A DNA stretch of 49,954 nucleotides from Pseudomonadota bacterium (lineage in GTDB: Bacteria; Myxococcota_A; UBA796; SXON01). Positions within the stretch are counted from its first letter, which is position 1, and every line of letters starts with the position of its first letter. Positions 33,483 to 41,324 of the stretch are shown here, in pieces. The notes under the pieces are model-generated. The model saw nothing but the letters and a program-made list of their open reading frames with translations. It was not told the DNA's origin and made no database searches. The DNA lies in NCBI GenBank assembly GCA_030684355.1, contig JAUXTN010000082.1, forward strand, positions 1-49,954, read 5' to 3'. The position numbers and the translations under genes were made by a program.

Positions 33483-34661
33483 ATGCGCGGGCCCTTCGCG
33501 CCGCTTCGGCACACGCGCTTTCGTGCGCTGTGGCTCGCGGGCCTCGTGTCCTTCCTCGGCACCTGGGTGCACAACGTCGCGGCGAGATGGACCGCCGCGA
33601 CGTTGTCCCCGTCCCCGCTCGCCGTGTCCGCGGTCGACGCCCTCCAGCTCGCGCCGATGGTGTTGCTCTCGCTCTTCGCGGGCAACCTCGCGGACGCCCT
33701 CGATCGCCGCCGCCTCCTCATCGCCACGCACGCCGGGCTCGCCGTCGTCGTCGCGTTGATGGGCGTGCTCGCCGCGATGGACGCCCTCTCCCTGCCGGTC
33801 CTCCTGGCGCTCACGTGCGGGCTCGGTGTCCTCGGCGCGCTCAATGGCCCCGCGTGGCAGGCCACGGTGCCGCGCCAGGTGCCCGACAACGAGGTGCCGA
33901 AGGCCGTGGCCCTGATGAGCACGGGCTTCAACCTCGCGCGCGCCGTCGGCCCCGCCGCGGGCGCCTGGATGCTCGTCGCCGTCGGCCCCGCCGCGGCCTT
34001 CTTCACCAACGCCGCCAGCTACATGTTCATCGGCCTGCTCCTCTGGCGCCTCCCGCCCCAGCCACCCGCGGTGAACAACGGCCCGGTGCGGTCGCCCCTC
34101 TCCGAGCCCGGCCTCGTCCGCCTCTACGCGGTCGGCCTCGCCTTCGGCCTCTTCGCGATGCCGTCGCTGTCGCTCCTGCCCGTCGTCGCCCGCGACGCCC
34201 TCCACGGCGACGCCGAGTCCTACGGGAACCTCCTCTCCGCGTTCGGGCTCGGGGCGGTCTCCGCCGGCCTCCTCGTCGCGAGCGCGGTGCGGCGCTTCGG
34301 CAACCGGCCGTTCATCGCCGCCACGACCGTCGTGAGCGCGGCAGGGCTCGGCGTGCTCTCGGTGGCGCACACGCTGCCCCACGCGCTCGTCGGCGCGGGG
34401 CTCTCCGGGATCGGCTGGATCGGCACGATCAGCACGGTGAACGCCGGGGTCCAGATGCGCGCGCCTCCGGAGGTGCGGGCCCGGGCGCTCGCGTACTACC
34501 TGACGTTCGCGGTCGGCGGGCAGGCCACCGGCAGCGCGCTCGGCGGGTGGCTCGCGAGCCACGTCGGGCTCCCGGTCGCGTTCCGGCTCTCCGCTGCCGC
34601 GCTGCTCGTCGTGGCCGCGGTGGTGCTCGCCGGATACCGGCGTCTCCCCGAGGGTTCGTAA
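33483..34661 (+). CDS. MFS transporter, EntS/MFS_3-like exporter
   Basis: 392 residues with about 12 hydrophobic helices. It begins RGPFAPLRHTRFRALWLAGLVSFLGTWVHNVAARW, the EntS/MFS_3 opening, and has the cytoplasmic loop LADALDRRRLLI matching the loop 2-3 motif A, and ARAVGPAAGAWML as motif C-like antiporter signature. These proteins export siderophores, drugs or metabolites using the proton gradient. Same strand and only 7 bp from the acyl-CoA dehydrogenase, and 2 bp before the epimerase gene, so an operon is likely. Substrate unknown. Confidence 0.88.
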   Translation: MRGPFAPLRHTRFRALWLAGLVSFLGTWVHNVAARWTAATLSPSPLAVSAVDALQLAPMVLLSLFAGNLADALDRRRLLIATHAGLAVVVALMGVLAAMDALSLPVLLALTCGLGVLGALNGPAWQATVPRQVPDNEVPKAVALMSTGFNLARAVGPAAGAWMLVAVGPAAAFFTNAASYMFIGLLLWRLPPQPPAVNNGPVRSPLSEPGLVRLYAVGLAFGLFAMPSLSLLPVVARDALHGDAESYGNLLSAFGLGAVSAGLLVASAVRRFGNRPFIAATTVVSAAGLGVLSVAHTLPHALVGAGLSGIGWIGTISTVNAGVQMRAPPEVRARALAYYLTFAVGGQATGSALGGWLASHVGLPVAFRLSAAALLVVAAVVLAGYRRLPEGS

Positions 34662-34663
34662 GG

Positions 34664-35644
34664 ATGCGGTACCTCCTCACCGGCGGCACCGGCTTCGTCG
34701 GCGCGAACGTCGTCCGCCACCTCCTCGCGCGCGGGGACCAGGTCCGGTGCGTGGTGCGAAAGCCCAACCTCTGCCTCGAGGGGCTCCCCGTCGAGCTCGT
34801 GACGCCCTCGGTCACCGACGTGGACGCCCTCGCGCGGGCCGCCGAAGGGTGTGACGGCATCTTCCACATCGCGGGCATCTTCGACCCCGGCCCGAACGGC
34901 GCCGAGCTCATGAGGAGCCTCCATGTGGACGCTACGAAGGCCCTCTGCGCCGCCGCCACCAAGGCCGGCGTCCCGAAGCTCCTCGTGTGCTCGTCCAGCG
35001 TCACGGTGGGGTTCGGCTCGGTCGAGGCCCCGGGGGACGAGGACACCGCGCTCGATCCCGACGCCATCTACGGCCGGAGCGGGGGGCTGCGGCTCTACCA
35101 CGACACGAAGCTGGAGAGCGAGCGCATCGGGGCCGAGTGGGGCGCGGTCATCGTGAACCCCGACTACGTGCTCGGCGCCTGGGACATCAAGCCGACGAGC
35201 GGGCAGATGCTCGTGACGATCGCGAAGGGCTGGGTGCCCGCCTACCCGCGCGGCGGCAAGTGCTTCATCGACGCCGACGACTGCGCCGTGGGGCACCTCA
35301 ATGCGATGGACCACGGGAAGCCCGGCCGCCGCTACCTCCTCGGCAACCACAACCTCTCCTACCGCGCGTTCATGACGCTCTGTGCCGAGGTCGTGGGCCG
35401 GCGCCCGCCGATGTTCCCGGTCCCCGGGCTCGCGCTCGGGGTCGCGGGCCGCGTCGGCTCGCTCCTCCAGCGGGTGGATGCCCACCGCTTCGTGGGGCTC
35501 GACCGCCACGTGCTCGGCGCGATGCAGCAGGGTCGCTACCGGACCGGCCGGCGGAGCTGGGACGAGCTCGGCGTGCCCCGCACCCCGATGCGGCAGACCG
35601 TCGAGACGGCGTTCGAGTGGTTCCGGGCGCGCGGGTACTGCTGA
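34664..35644 (+). CDS. NAD(P)-dependent epimerase / dihydroflavonol-reductase-like SDR
   Basis: 326 residues, extended SDR. It opens with MRYLLTGGTGFVGANVVRHLLARGDQV (dinucleotide-binding TGGTGFVG) and has DGIFHIAGIF and CSSSVTVGFGS. The active-site YxxxK is YHDTKLESE. The C-terminal part has NPDYVLGAWDIKPTSGQM and FIDADDCAVGHLNAM, as in dihydroflavonol-4-reductase and hopanoid-associated HpnA-type enzymes. TAAGGATG joins it to the MFS gene with two bases between stop and start. The hopanoid link is only a family resemblance; no squalene-hopene genes are in the window. Confidence 0.85.
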   Translation: MRYLLTGGTGFVGANVVRHLLARGDQVRCVVRKPNLCLEGLPVELVTPSVTDVDALARAAEGCDGIFHIAGIFDPGPNGAELMRSLHVDATKALCAAATKAGVPKLLVCSSSVTVGFGSVEAPGDEDTALDPDAIYGRSGGLRLYHDTKLESERIGAEWGAVIVNPDYVLGAWDIKPTSGQMLVTIAKGWVPAYPRGGKCFIDADDCAVGHLNAMDHGKPGRRYLLGNHNLSYRAFMTLCAEVVGRRPPMFPVPGLALGVAGRVGSLLQRVDAHRFVGLDRHVLGAMQQGRYRTGRRSWDELGVPRTPMRQTVETAFEWFRARGYC

Positions 35645-35805
35645 AGGCGGTCGCACCTCGAGAGGCGGGAGGGTCCACGCTCGGACGCGTCGTCGGTACG
35701 CGAGGGCGCGGCTGCCGCGGCCGCAACGAGACGTCACGGCGCCCGGGGCCCCGCGGCGGATCCGCCACCTGGGACGCATTCGTTTGTCTTCGGGGGAGGC
35801 GAACA
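35645..35805. other. 161-bp intergenic region before the DUF4097 lipoprotein gene
   Basis: The longest gap in the window. It contains GC-rich hairpin potential around 35735-35755 and the perfect 12-bp palindrome GGCGGATCCGCC at 35755-35766, which could be a stem or a dimer-binding site. GGGGGAGG at 35791-35798 is the ribosome site for ATG 35806. No convincing -35/-10 pair is seen. Confidence 0.45.
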
Positions 35806-36630
35806 ATGCAGGGAACGTCCAGCCTCGTGCTGCTCACCGGGGTCCTGGCCGCGTGCCTGACCTCCGGGTGCCTGACCTACGGGGGCCAGCGCGGCACGGA
35901 GAACATCCAGGACCCGGGGCCCATCTCGCGGATCGAGATCGACATCGACGCCGGCAGCGTCGACATCACCAGCGCCCGCGGCGAGGTCGGGGCCCGCGGC
36001 GCCGTCGCGAGCCGCTGGGGAGAGGCCGCCCCCGAGGTGCTCCACTACGTCTCCGACGGCGTGCTCCATGTCGTCGGCCGCTGCGACTCGTTCAACCTCG
36101 CCTGCCGCACGGACGTGACGCTGGAGGTCGGGCCCGAGGTGAGCGTCGGGGTGAACACGGGCCAGGGGACCGTCCGCGTCACCGGCCTCTCCGGGGACGT
36201 CGAGGTGGCGACGGACGACGGGGACATCGAGCTCTACGACGTCGTGGGGATCGTGTTCGTGGAGACGGGCCTCGGCGCCGTCACCGGCGAGGGGCTCGCG
36301 GGCAAGCTCATCGACGCGCGCTCGGAGGGCGGGGCCATCGTGCTCCAGGTGACCGCCCAGCCCGACCGCCTCGTCGCGCGGACCGAATCGGGCGACATCC
36401 ACCTCGTCGTGCCGAACGGCGCCTACCGGCTCCAGGCGGAGGCGCCGAACGGCGACCTGCTGCTCGGCAACGCCGTCCAGAACGACGCCACCGCGAGCTC
36501 CGTCATCGTGGCACGCACCCAGAACGGGAACGTGCGCATCGACGGCGGGCCGCGGTCGGGGTTGCCTACGCCGCAGAAGCCGCGCGAGGAGACGCCGCCG
36601 CGGCGGGGTCAGGAGCCGTCGACCCGCTGA
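35806..36630 (+). CDS. DUF4097-family lipoprotein
   Basis: 274 residues. The signal peptide ends in LTSGC (Cys21). The mature part is a right-handed beta-helix-like series of short strands, with the family phrases IEIDIDAGSVDITS, VSVGVNTGQGTVRVTGLSGDVEVATDDGDIELYDV and RTESGDIHLVVPNGAYRLQAEAPNGDL. DUF4097 proteins are adhesin- or scaffold-like repeats of uncertain role. The C-terminus is Pro/Arg/Glu-rich. ATG 35806 has a strong GGGGGAGG upstream. Confidence 0.85.
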   Translation: MQGTSSLVLLTGVLAACLTSGCLTYGGQRGTENIQDPGPISRIEIDIDAGSVDITSARGEVGARGAVASRWGEAAPEVLHYVSDGVLHVVGRCDSFNLACRTDVTLEVGPEVSVGVNTGQGTVRVTGLSGDVEVATDDGDIELYDVVGIVFVETGLGAVTGEGLAGKLIDARSEGGAIVLQVTAQPDRLVARTESGDIHLVVPNGAYRLQAEAPNGDLLLGNAVQNDATASSVIVARTQNGNVRIDGGPRSGLPTPQKPREETPPRRGQEPSTR

Positions 36631-36658
36631 TCAGCCTGCTGGTGCCGTGCGGTGACCG

Positions 36659-37591
36659 TCAGGCGCGCCGCCGCCGCCGCAAGAGCCCGCCCAACGGGAG
36701 CAGGAGGAGGAGCGCCGCGCTGTCGCCGCACCCGCAGGGCGCCTCGGGGCACGTGACGGGCGCGGTCTCGGCGCAGGGGGTGCGCCAGAGGCGCAGGGGC
36801 TCGTCCGAGAAGATCTCGGAGGTCGTCACGAGCGCGCCGTCGTTCGCGAACGTGACGGCCTCGCCCTGCGGCTCTACGGTGAGGGAGAGCTCCTCGGGAG
36901 GGCCGCTCCACAGCGAGCAGCCGGTCCACGACCACGCCTTGAGGAGCCCGCGGAGCACGACCGCGGTGCCGTCCGCGTTCATGGCGGCCCCGGTCACCTT
37001 CTCGTCGAGGACGAGCTCCGTCTCCTCCACCAGCGTCTGCGTCGTCGCTCCGTCGCATTGCGGATCCGTCAGGACGAACACCTTCGCGCCGTCGTTGTCC
37101 TTCGTCACGATGCGCAGCGCACCGGCGGGATCGACGAAGAGGGCCTCGGCGTCCCGCTTCTTGCCCTCGGGGTAGACGAGGATGCAGTGCGCGGCGGTCT
37201 CGGACACGCCCCGCGACTCCCGGACGACCCACACGTCGATGTTGGGCCGGTCCTTGTCGTTGTCGCCGATGTCGCCGATCCAGAGGCAGTGCTCGGCGTC
37301 GACCGCGTCGGGGCAGGGGCCCGGGGCGATGTCCTCCCAGTCCTCGTTCACGAGCCCCTCGCCCTGGAGCTCCTGGTAGCCGAGGTACTCGCCGGTCCCG
37401 CTCACCATGTACAGGCCGGCCGCGCCGCCGTTGTCATCGTGGATGTAGTAGAGATCGTCCTCCCCGCGCGCCGCCGCGATCCCCGATGCCTGGATGGGCT
37501 CCTCGAGTGCCCCGACCTCCACCGCCGCCTCGGTCGAGCCGTAGACCGTGCACACGTCACCCGCGAACGCCAACCCGATGATCCACATCAT
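36659..37591 (-). CDS. Secreted protein with MYXO-CTERM-like sorting tail
   Basis: 310 residues. A signal peptide (MMWIIGLAFAGDV) precedes a beta-rich domain that looks like a propeller: GIAAARGEDDLYYIHDD, HCLWIGDIGDND, GKKRDAEALFVDPAGALRIVTKDND, and EAVTFANDGALVTTSEIF. The C-terminus is diagnostic: CGCGDSAALLLLLPLGGLLRRRRRA, that is Cys-Gly-Cys, a short hydrophobic helix and an Arg cluster, the layout of the MYXO-CTERM surface-sorting signal of Myxococcota. The start is ATG 37591 or 37588 (GGGAG just upstream). It diverges head-to-head from the next gene with overlapping 5' ends. Confidence 0.75.
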   Translation of the reverse strand: MMWIIGLAFAGDVCTVYGSTEAAVEVGALEEPIQASGIAAARGEDDLYYIHDDNGGAAGLYMVSGTGEYLGYQELQGEGLVNEDWEDIAPGPCPDAVDAEHCLWIGDIGDNDKDRPNIDVWVVRESRGVSETAAHCILVYPEGKKRDAEALFVDPAGALRIVTKDNDGAKVFVLTDPQCDGATTQTLVEETELVLDEKVTGAAMNADGTAVVLRGLLKAWSWTGCSLWSGPPEELSLTVEPQGEAVTFANDGALVTTSEIFSDEPLRLWRTPCAETAPVTCPEAPCGCGDSAALLLLLPLGGLLRRRRRA

Positions 37592-38093
37592 GCTCCCGAT
37601 GCTAATCGCGTGCCCGGCCGACCGCCTGGGTGTCGAGGTCCCGCTTGGGGGAGTGGACACGATCTCCGCGGAGGACCTCCAGCGGGACGCCTACGCGCTC
37701 ACCCGCCCCGAAGCCGACGTGGCCGCGGTCTTCGAGCGCCGGCTGACGCAGATGCACCTTCCGCCGGGCCTCACGGGGGACGGCCGGGTCTGCGCCGCCT
37801 ACGGCAGCGGCGGGCGGTCGCGGATCGTGCTGGCGCCCTGGCCCACGGAGGGCCCCTCCTTCGTCGAGGATGCCGCGCGCGCCGCGATCCTCATCTCCGT
37901 GGCGAAGGGCTGGGACGGGCACGCACCGCCCGCCGACACGACCTGGCTGTGCCTCGCGAAGCCGGGCGCCGCGCTGCCGCCGGGCGAGCCGCTCGCCCTC
38001 GGCGTGACCGTGAAGGCGGACCGCCTCGAGGCCATCGACTACCGGAAGCTCCGGGACGACACGCAGGCGTTCTTCCGCACGCTCGGCGGCTGA
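37578..38093 (+). CDS. Small lipoprotein of unknown function
   Basis: 171 residues if started at ATG 37578; ATG 37590 and ATG 37599 are in frame. All give a short hydrophobic leader with lipobox LIAC, though none has a clear basic N-terminus or Shine-Dalgarno, so the start is unsettled. The mature domain has a compact mixed pattern (GRVCAAYGSGGRSRIVLAPWPTEG, FVEDAARAAILISVAKGWDGHAPPADTTWLCLAK) with one free cysteine pair candidate. No family recognised. If 37578 is used, the gene's 5' end overlaps that of the divergent MYXO-CTERM-like gene. Confidence 0.6.
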   Translation: MIHIMLPMLIACPADRLGVEVPLGGVDTISAEDLQRDAYALTRPEADVAAVFERRLTQMHLPPGLTGDGRVCAAYGSGGRSRIVLAPWPTEGPSFVEDAARAAILISVAKGWDGHAPPADTTWLCLAKPGAALPPGEPLALGVTVKADRLEAIDYRKLRDDTQAFFRTLGG

Positions 38094-38109
38094 TCCGCGG
38101 GGCGCTCCC

Positions 38110-38403
38110 TCACCAGACCCGCGCCGCGTCCTCGATCGCCACGACCTCGTCGCGGATGGACTCGGCCTCGACCTTCAGGGCCTCGGCCTGGACCTCGATG
38201 CTCGCGCGGATCGGCTCGCGCGCGTCGGGGGGCGCGGCCCGCAGGTCGTCGAAGAGGCCCTCCAGCGTGCGGGTGCGCTCGGCCAGCACGTCCGCGCGGC
38301 GGCCCACCTCGCCGGCGCGGAGCGCGAGGTCGGCGGAGCGGCTGCCCGTGGTCGCGGGGCCGGCGGGCGGGGGACAGGCGAGGAGCAGGAGGAGCCACGA
38401 CAC
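38110..38403 (-). CDS. Small coiled-coil lipoprotein
   Basis: 97 residues from GTG 38403. VSWLLLLLAC is a lipoprotein signal with Cys10 as the modified residue. The mature part is one long amphipathic helical stretch (LALRAGEVGRRADVLAERTRTLEGLFDDL, then IRASIEVQAEALKVEAESIRDEVVAIED), suggesting a coiled-coil periplasmic rod. A longer in-frame start exists but would hide the lipobox. Tail-to-tail with the preceding lipoprotein gene (16-bp gap). Function unknown. Confidence 0.68.
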   Translation of the reverse strand: MSWLLLLLACPPPAGPATTGSRSADLALRAGEVGRRADVLAERTRTLEGLFDDLRAAPPDAREPIRASIEVQAEALKVEAESIRDEVVAIEDAARVW

Positions 38404-38521
38404 GGCCGGAGTGTACGCGGGGCCGCCATTCCGGGCCACTCGTGGGTCGCCGGGGGCCGCACGGGGAGGGCCCGGGGGCCGGTCGGACGCGCGGCGGATA
38501 GGTTGCTCGCGGAGGCGACCC

Positions 38522-38770
38522 ATGCCCATCTACGCCTATCGCTGCGCGTGCGGAAAAACGGCGGATGTCCTGGTTCGCGGGCTCGAGCCCCAGACCTGTG
38601 ACGACGTGCCCGAGCTCTCGGGGCTGTGCGCCGAGCCCGGCCTCCTCTCGCGGACGGTCACCGCTCCGTACGTCGGCAGGGGTGCGAGCGGCGGCGGCGG
38701 CGGCGCCTCGCCGTCCATGGGCGAATCGTGCGGCCACTGCGGGAACACCCCGGGCTCGTGCGAAAGCTGA
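38522..38770 (+). CDS. FmdB-like zinc-ribbon protein
   Basis: 82 residues. It opens MPIYAYRCACGKTADVLVRG, the FmdB/CxxC_CxxC_SSSS start, with the first pair CAC. The expected second CPxC pair is replaced by CDDVPELSGLC, so metal binding is uncertain. A Gly/Ser-rich linker leads to a C-terminal ESCGHCGNTPGSC cluster, which resembles the Cys-rich tails of FmdB relatives in this group. ATG 38522 has GGAGG 7 bases upstream. The next gene begins within its last codons. Role probably regulatory or cofactor-related; unproven. Confidence 0.72.
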   Translation: MPIYAYRCACGKTADVLVRGLEPQTCDDVPELSGLCAEPGLLSRTVTAPYVGRGASGGGGGASPSMGESCGHCGNTPGSCES

Positions 38771-39597
38771 GCCTCGTCGGGCTCCTCCTGTCCGGGTGTG
38801 ACCAGCGGGGGCCCGCGGAGCTCTACCGGGACGCGCTCGCGGCGCCGACGTGGGACGAGGCGCGCGGGCTCTGCGAGCGGCTCCCCGAGGCGGACGTTCC
38901 GGACTGCCTGGTCGCGGCGATGGAGGTCCAGGGCCGGCTCGACGAGGCCGACTGCGACGTGCTCCCGAAGGGGGTGTGGCACGACGAGTGCGTGTTCCTG
39001 TATGCCGAGCGCGAGGCGCGGGCCGGCAACCTCGCCGAGGCGTTCACCGCGTGCGATCGGACGGTCTTCGGCCGGGAATGCAGCTACCACCTCATCCGGG
39101 AGGGGGCGCGCGCGGTGCTCGACCGGACGCTGGAGGAGGCCTCGCCGGCGGCGGTCCCCTACACGGGCCTCGATCGTGCGCCCGACGCGCAGCGGCTCTT
39201 CTGGCGGACGTGGTTCCGGGAGCGGATGGAGAAGAAGGTCCCCGTGGATCCGACCGGGTGCCCTACGCGGGACTGCCTCGACGGGGCCCGCGAGACCGTC
39301 CTCCTCACGCTCAACGCGCTCGCCCGGGCCGGTGGCGCGGGGTTCTGCGAGGGGCCCCCGCCGGACGGGCAGAGCGGCGCCCGGGTCCTGTGGGTGGAGG
39401 GCCCGGAGACCATCGGCTGGGTGACCGAGTTCGTCGAGGGCGAGTGCGCGCGGCGCCAGGGGCGGGCACGCGGCCCCCAGGGTGCGTCGGCGGGGAAGGG
39501 GAACGGGGTCGCGCCGGGAGGCGGGCGGCCGCCGCAGGCTGGGCAGGGGCCGCAGGCCGGGCCGCCGCCGAAGGCCGCGCAGAGGCCGCCGGGATAG
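38758..39597 (+). CDS. Cys-rich lipoprotein of unknown function
   Basis: 279 residues from GTG 38758, overlapping the FmdB-like gene by 13 bp. The signal peptide (VRKLSLVGLLLSGC) has lipobox LLSGC. The mature part is helical with regularly spaced cysteines (ARGLCERLPEADVPDCLVAAM, DEADCDVLPKGVWHDECVF, TACDRTVFGRECSYHLI, TGCPTRDC), probably disulphide-bonded helix pairs in the periplasm (SEL1-like). The C-terminal 40 residues are Gly/Pro/Gln-rich and disordered. I do not recognise the family. It precedes argS by 11 bp. Confidence 0.72.
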   Translation: MRKLSLVGLLLSGCDQRGPAELYRDALAAPTWDEARGLCERLPEADVPDCLVAAMEVQGRLDEADCDVLPKGVWHDECVFLYAEREARAGNLAEAFTACDRTVFGRECSYHLIREGARAVLDRTLEEASPAAVPYTGLDRAPDAQRLFWRTWFRERMEKKVPVDPTGCPTRDCLDGARETVLLTLNALARAGGAGFCEGPPPDGQSGARVLWVEGPETIGWVTEFVEGECARRQGRARGPQGASAGKGNGVAPGGGRPPQAGQGPQAGPPPKAAQRPPG

Positions 39598-39608
39598 ACG
39601 CGCGCACC

Positions 39609-41306
39609 ATGATTCCCGCCCTTTTGCACCCCACCCTCGTCGCCGTCGCCGCCACCGTCGATGCGACCGCCGAGGTCGAGACCGTCGCGCCCACCGGCAA
39701 CCCCGCCCACGGCGACTACCAGTGGAACTTCGCGTTCCGCATGGCCAAGGCCCTGCGCATGAACCCGCGCGCCCTCGCCGAGAAGCTCGCGCCGCAGATC
39801 GTGCACCCCGCCATCCGCAAGGTCGAGGTCGCCGGGCCCGGGTTCATCAACCTCACCCTCGATGACGCCTGGATCGCCCGCACCGTCGCCGCGCAGGTGA
39901 CCGAGCCCGACGTGGGCATCGCTCCCGAGGGCGCCGGTCGCACCGTCGTCGTCGACTTCTCGTCGCCCAACGTCGCGAAGCGCATGCACATCGGGCACAT
40001 GCGGTCGACCCACATCGGGGACGCCCTGGTGCGCATGCACCGCGCGTCGGGTTGGACCGTCATCGGCGACAACCACATCGGCGACTGGGGTACCCAGTTC
40101 GGCAAGCTCATCGTCGCGTACCGCAACTGGCTCGATCCCGTGGCCTTCCAGGCCGACGCCATCGGGGAGCTCGAGCGGCTCTACGTCGAGTTCGGCAACC
40201 GGGCGAAGGACGATCCGTCGCTGGGGGACGCCGCGCGCGCCGAGATCGCGAAGCTCCAGAAGGGGGACCCCGAGAACACCGCGCTCTGGCGCGAGTTCCT
40301 GTCCATCTCCATGGCGGAGTTCCAGGCCGTCTATCGGCGCCTCGGCGTCCGGTTCGACGAGACGCTGGGCGAGAGCGCGTACCGCGACATGACCGACAAG
40401 GTGGTCGAGGACCTGCTCGCCGCCGGCATCGCGGAGGTGTCCGAGGGCGCGACGATCGTGCGGTTCGAGCACGACGTCGCCATCGTCCGCAAGAAGGACG
40501 GCGCCGACAACTACACCACGAGCGACGTCGCGTGCGTACGTTACCGCGAGGGCCGGTGGCACCCGGACCGCATCGTGATCGTCACCGACATGCGCCAGCA
40601 GCGGCACTTCCAGCAGGTGTTCGAGATCGCCCGCCGCCTGGACGCGACCGACGCGGAGCTCGTCCACGCGTGGTTCGGCATGCTGGTGCTCCCCGACGGC
40701 GCGGTGCCCAGCACCCGTGGCGGCAACACGATCCGCCTCGTCGACCTCCTCGACGAGGCCGTCCGCCGCGCCCGGGCCGTGGTCGACGCGAAGTCGCCGA
40801 ACCTAGACGAGGCCGAGCGGGCCGCGATCGCGGAGGCCGTGGGCGTGGGCGCGGTGCGCTACGCCGACCTCTCCCAGCACCCGCAGACCAACGTGACCTT
40901 CGACTGGGACCGCATGCTGTCGCTCGACGGCAACACGGCGCCGTACCTGCTCTACAGCCACGCGCGGTGCGCGTCCGTGCTCGCCAAGGCGCTACGCCCG
41001 GAAGAGGGCCAGGAGGCCCCCGACCTCGGCGCCATCGTGATCGGCGATCCGTTGGAGCGGGAGCTCCTGCTGGCCCTGGCGCGCTATCCGGAGATGGTCG
41101 CCGCCGCGACGCGCGGCTACCGCCCGAACCAGCTCGCGGAGCACCTCTTCGAGGTGGCGAACCGCTTCAACCGGTTCTACCACGACCTTCCCGTGTTGAA
41201 GGGCGGGGACGCCCGCGCCTCCCGCCTCGCGCTCGTCGACGCCTCGCGTCGCGTCCTGCGCCATGGGATGGAGATCCTGGGGCTCTCGGTGCTCGACCGG
41301 ATGTGA
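39609..41306 (+). CDS. argS: Arginyl-tRNA synthetase
   Basis: 565-residue class I aminoacyl-tRNA synthetase that charges tRNA-Arg. The HIGH motif is HIGHMRST at about 127-134, within VDFSSPNVAKRMHIGHMRS. The KMSKS-equivalent is the ArgRS variant PSTRGGNTIRL near 366. The C-terminal DALR domain includes YSHARCASVLAKAL, then the helical anticodon-binding bundle ending NRFYHDLPVLKG and ASRRVLRHGMEILGLSVLDRM. Length is typical. ATG 39609 is the only start that keeps the N-terminal domain. An essential gene, which argues that this is chromosomal core DNA. Confidence 0.97.
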   Translation: MIPALLHPTLVAVAATVDATAEVETVAPTGNPAHGDYQWNFAFRMAKALRMNPRALAEKLAPQIVHPAIRKVEVAGPGFINLTLDDAWIARTVAAQVTEPDVGIAPEGAGRTVVVDFSSPNVAKRMHIGHMRSTHIGDALVRMHRASGWTVIGDNHIGDWGTQFGKLIVAYRNWLDPVAFQADAIGELERLYVEFGNRAKDDPSLGDAARAEIAKLQKGDPENTALWREFLSISMAEFQAVYRRLGVRFDETLGESAYRDMTDKVVEDLLAAGIAEVSEGATIVRFEHDVAIVRKKDGADNYTTSDVACVRYREGRWHPDRIVIVTDMRQQRHFQQVFEIARRLDATDAELVHAWFGMLVLPDGAVPSTRGGNTIRLVDLLDEAVRRARAVVDAKSPNLDEAERAAIAEAVGVGAVRYADLSQHPQTNVTFDWDRMLSLDGNTAPYLLYSHARCASVLAKALRPEEGQEAPDLGAIVIGDPLERELLLALARYPEMVAAATRGYRPNQLAEHLFEVANRFNRFYHDLPVLKGGDARASRLALVDASRRVLRHGMEILGLSVLDRM

Positions 41307-41324
41307 TCGGGGCCGGCTCGTGGC

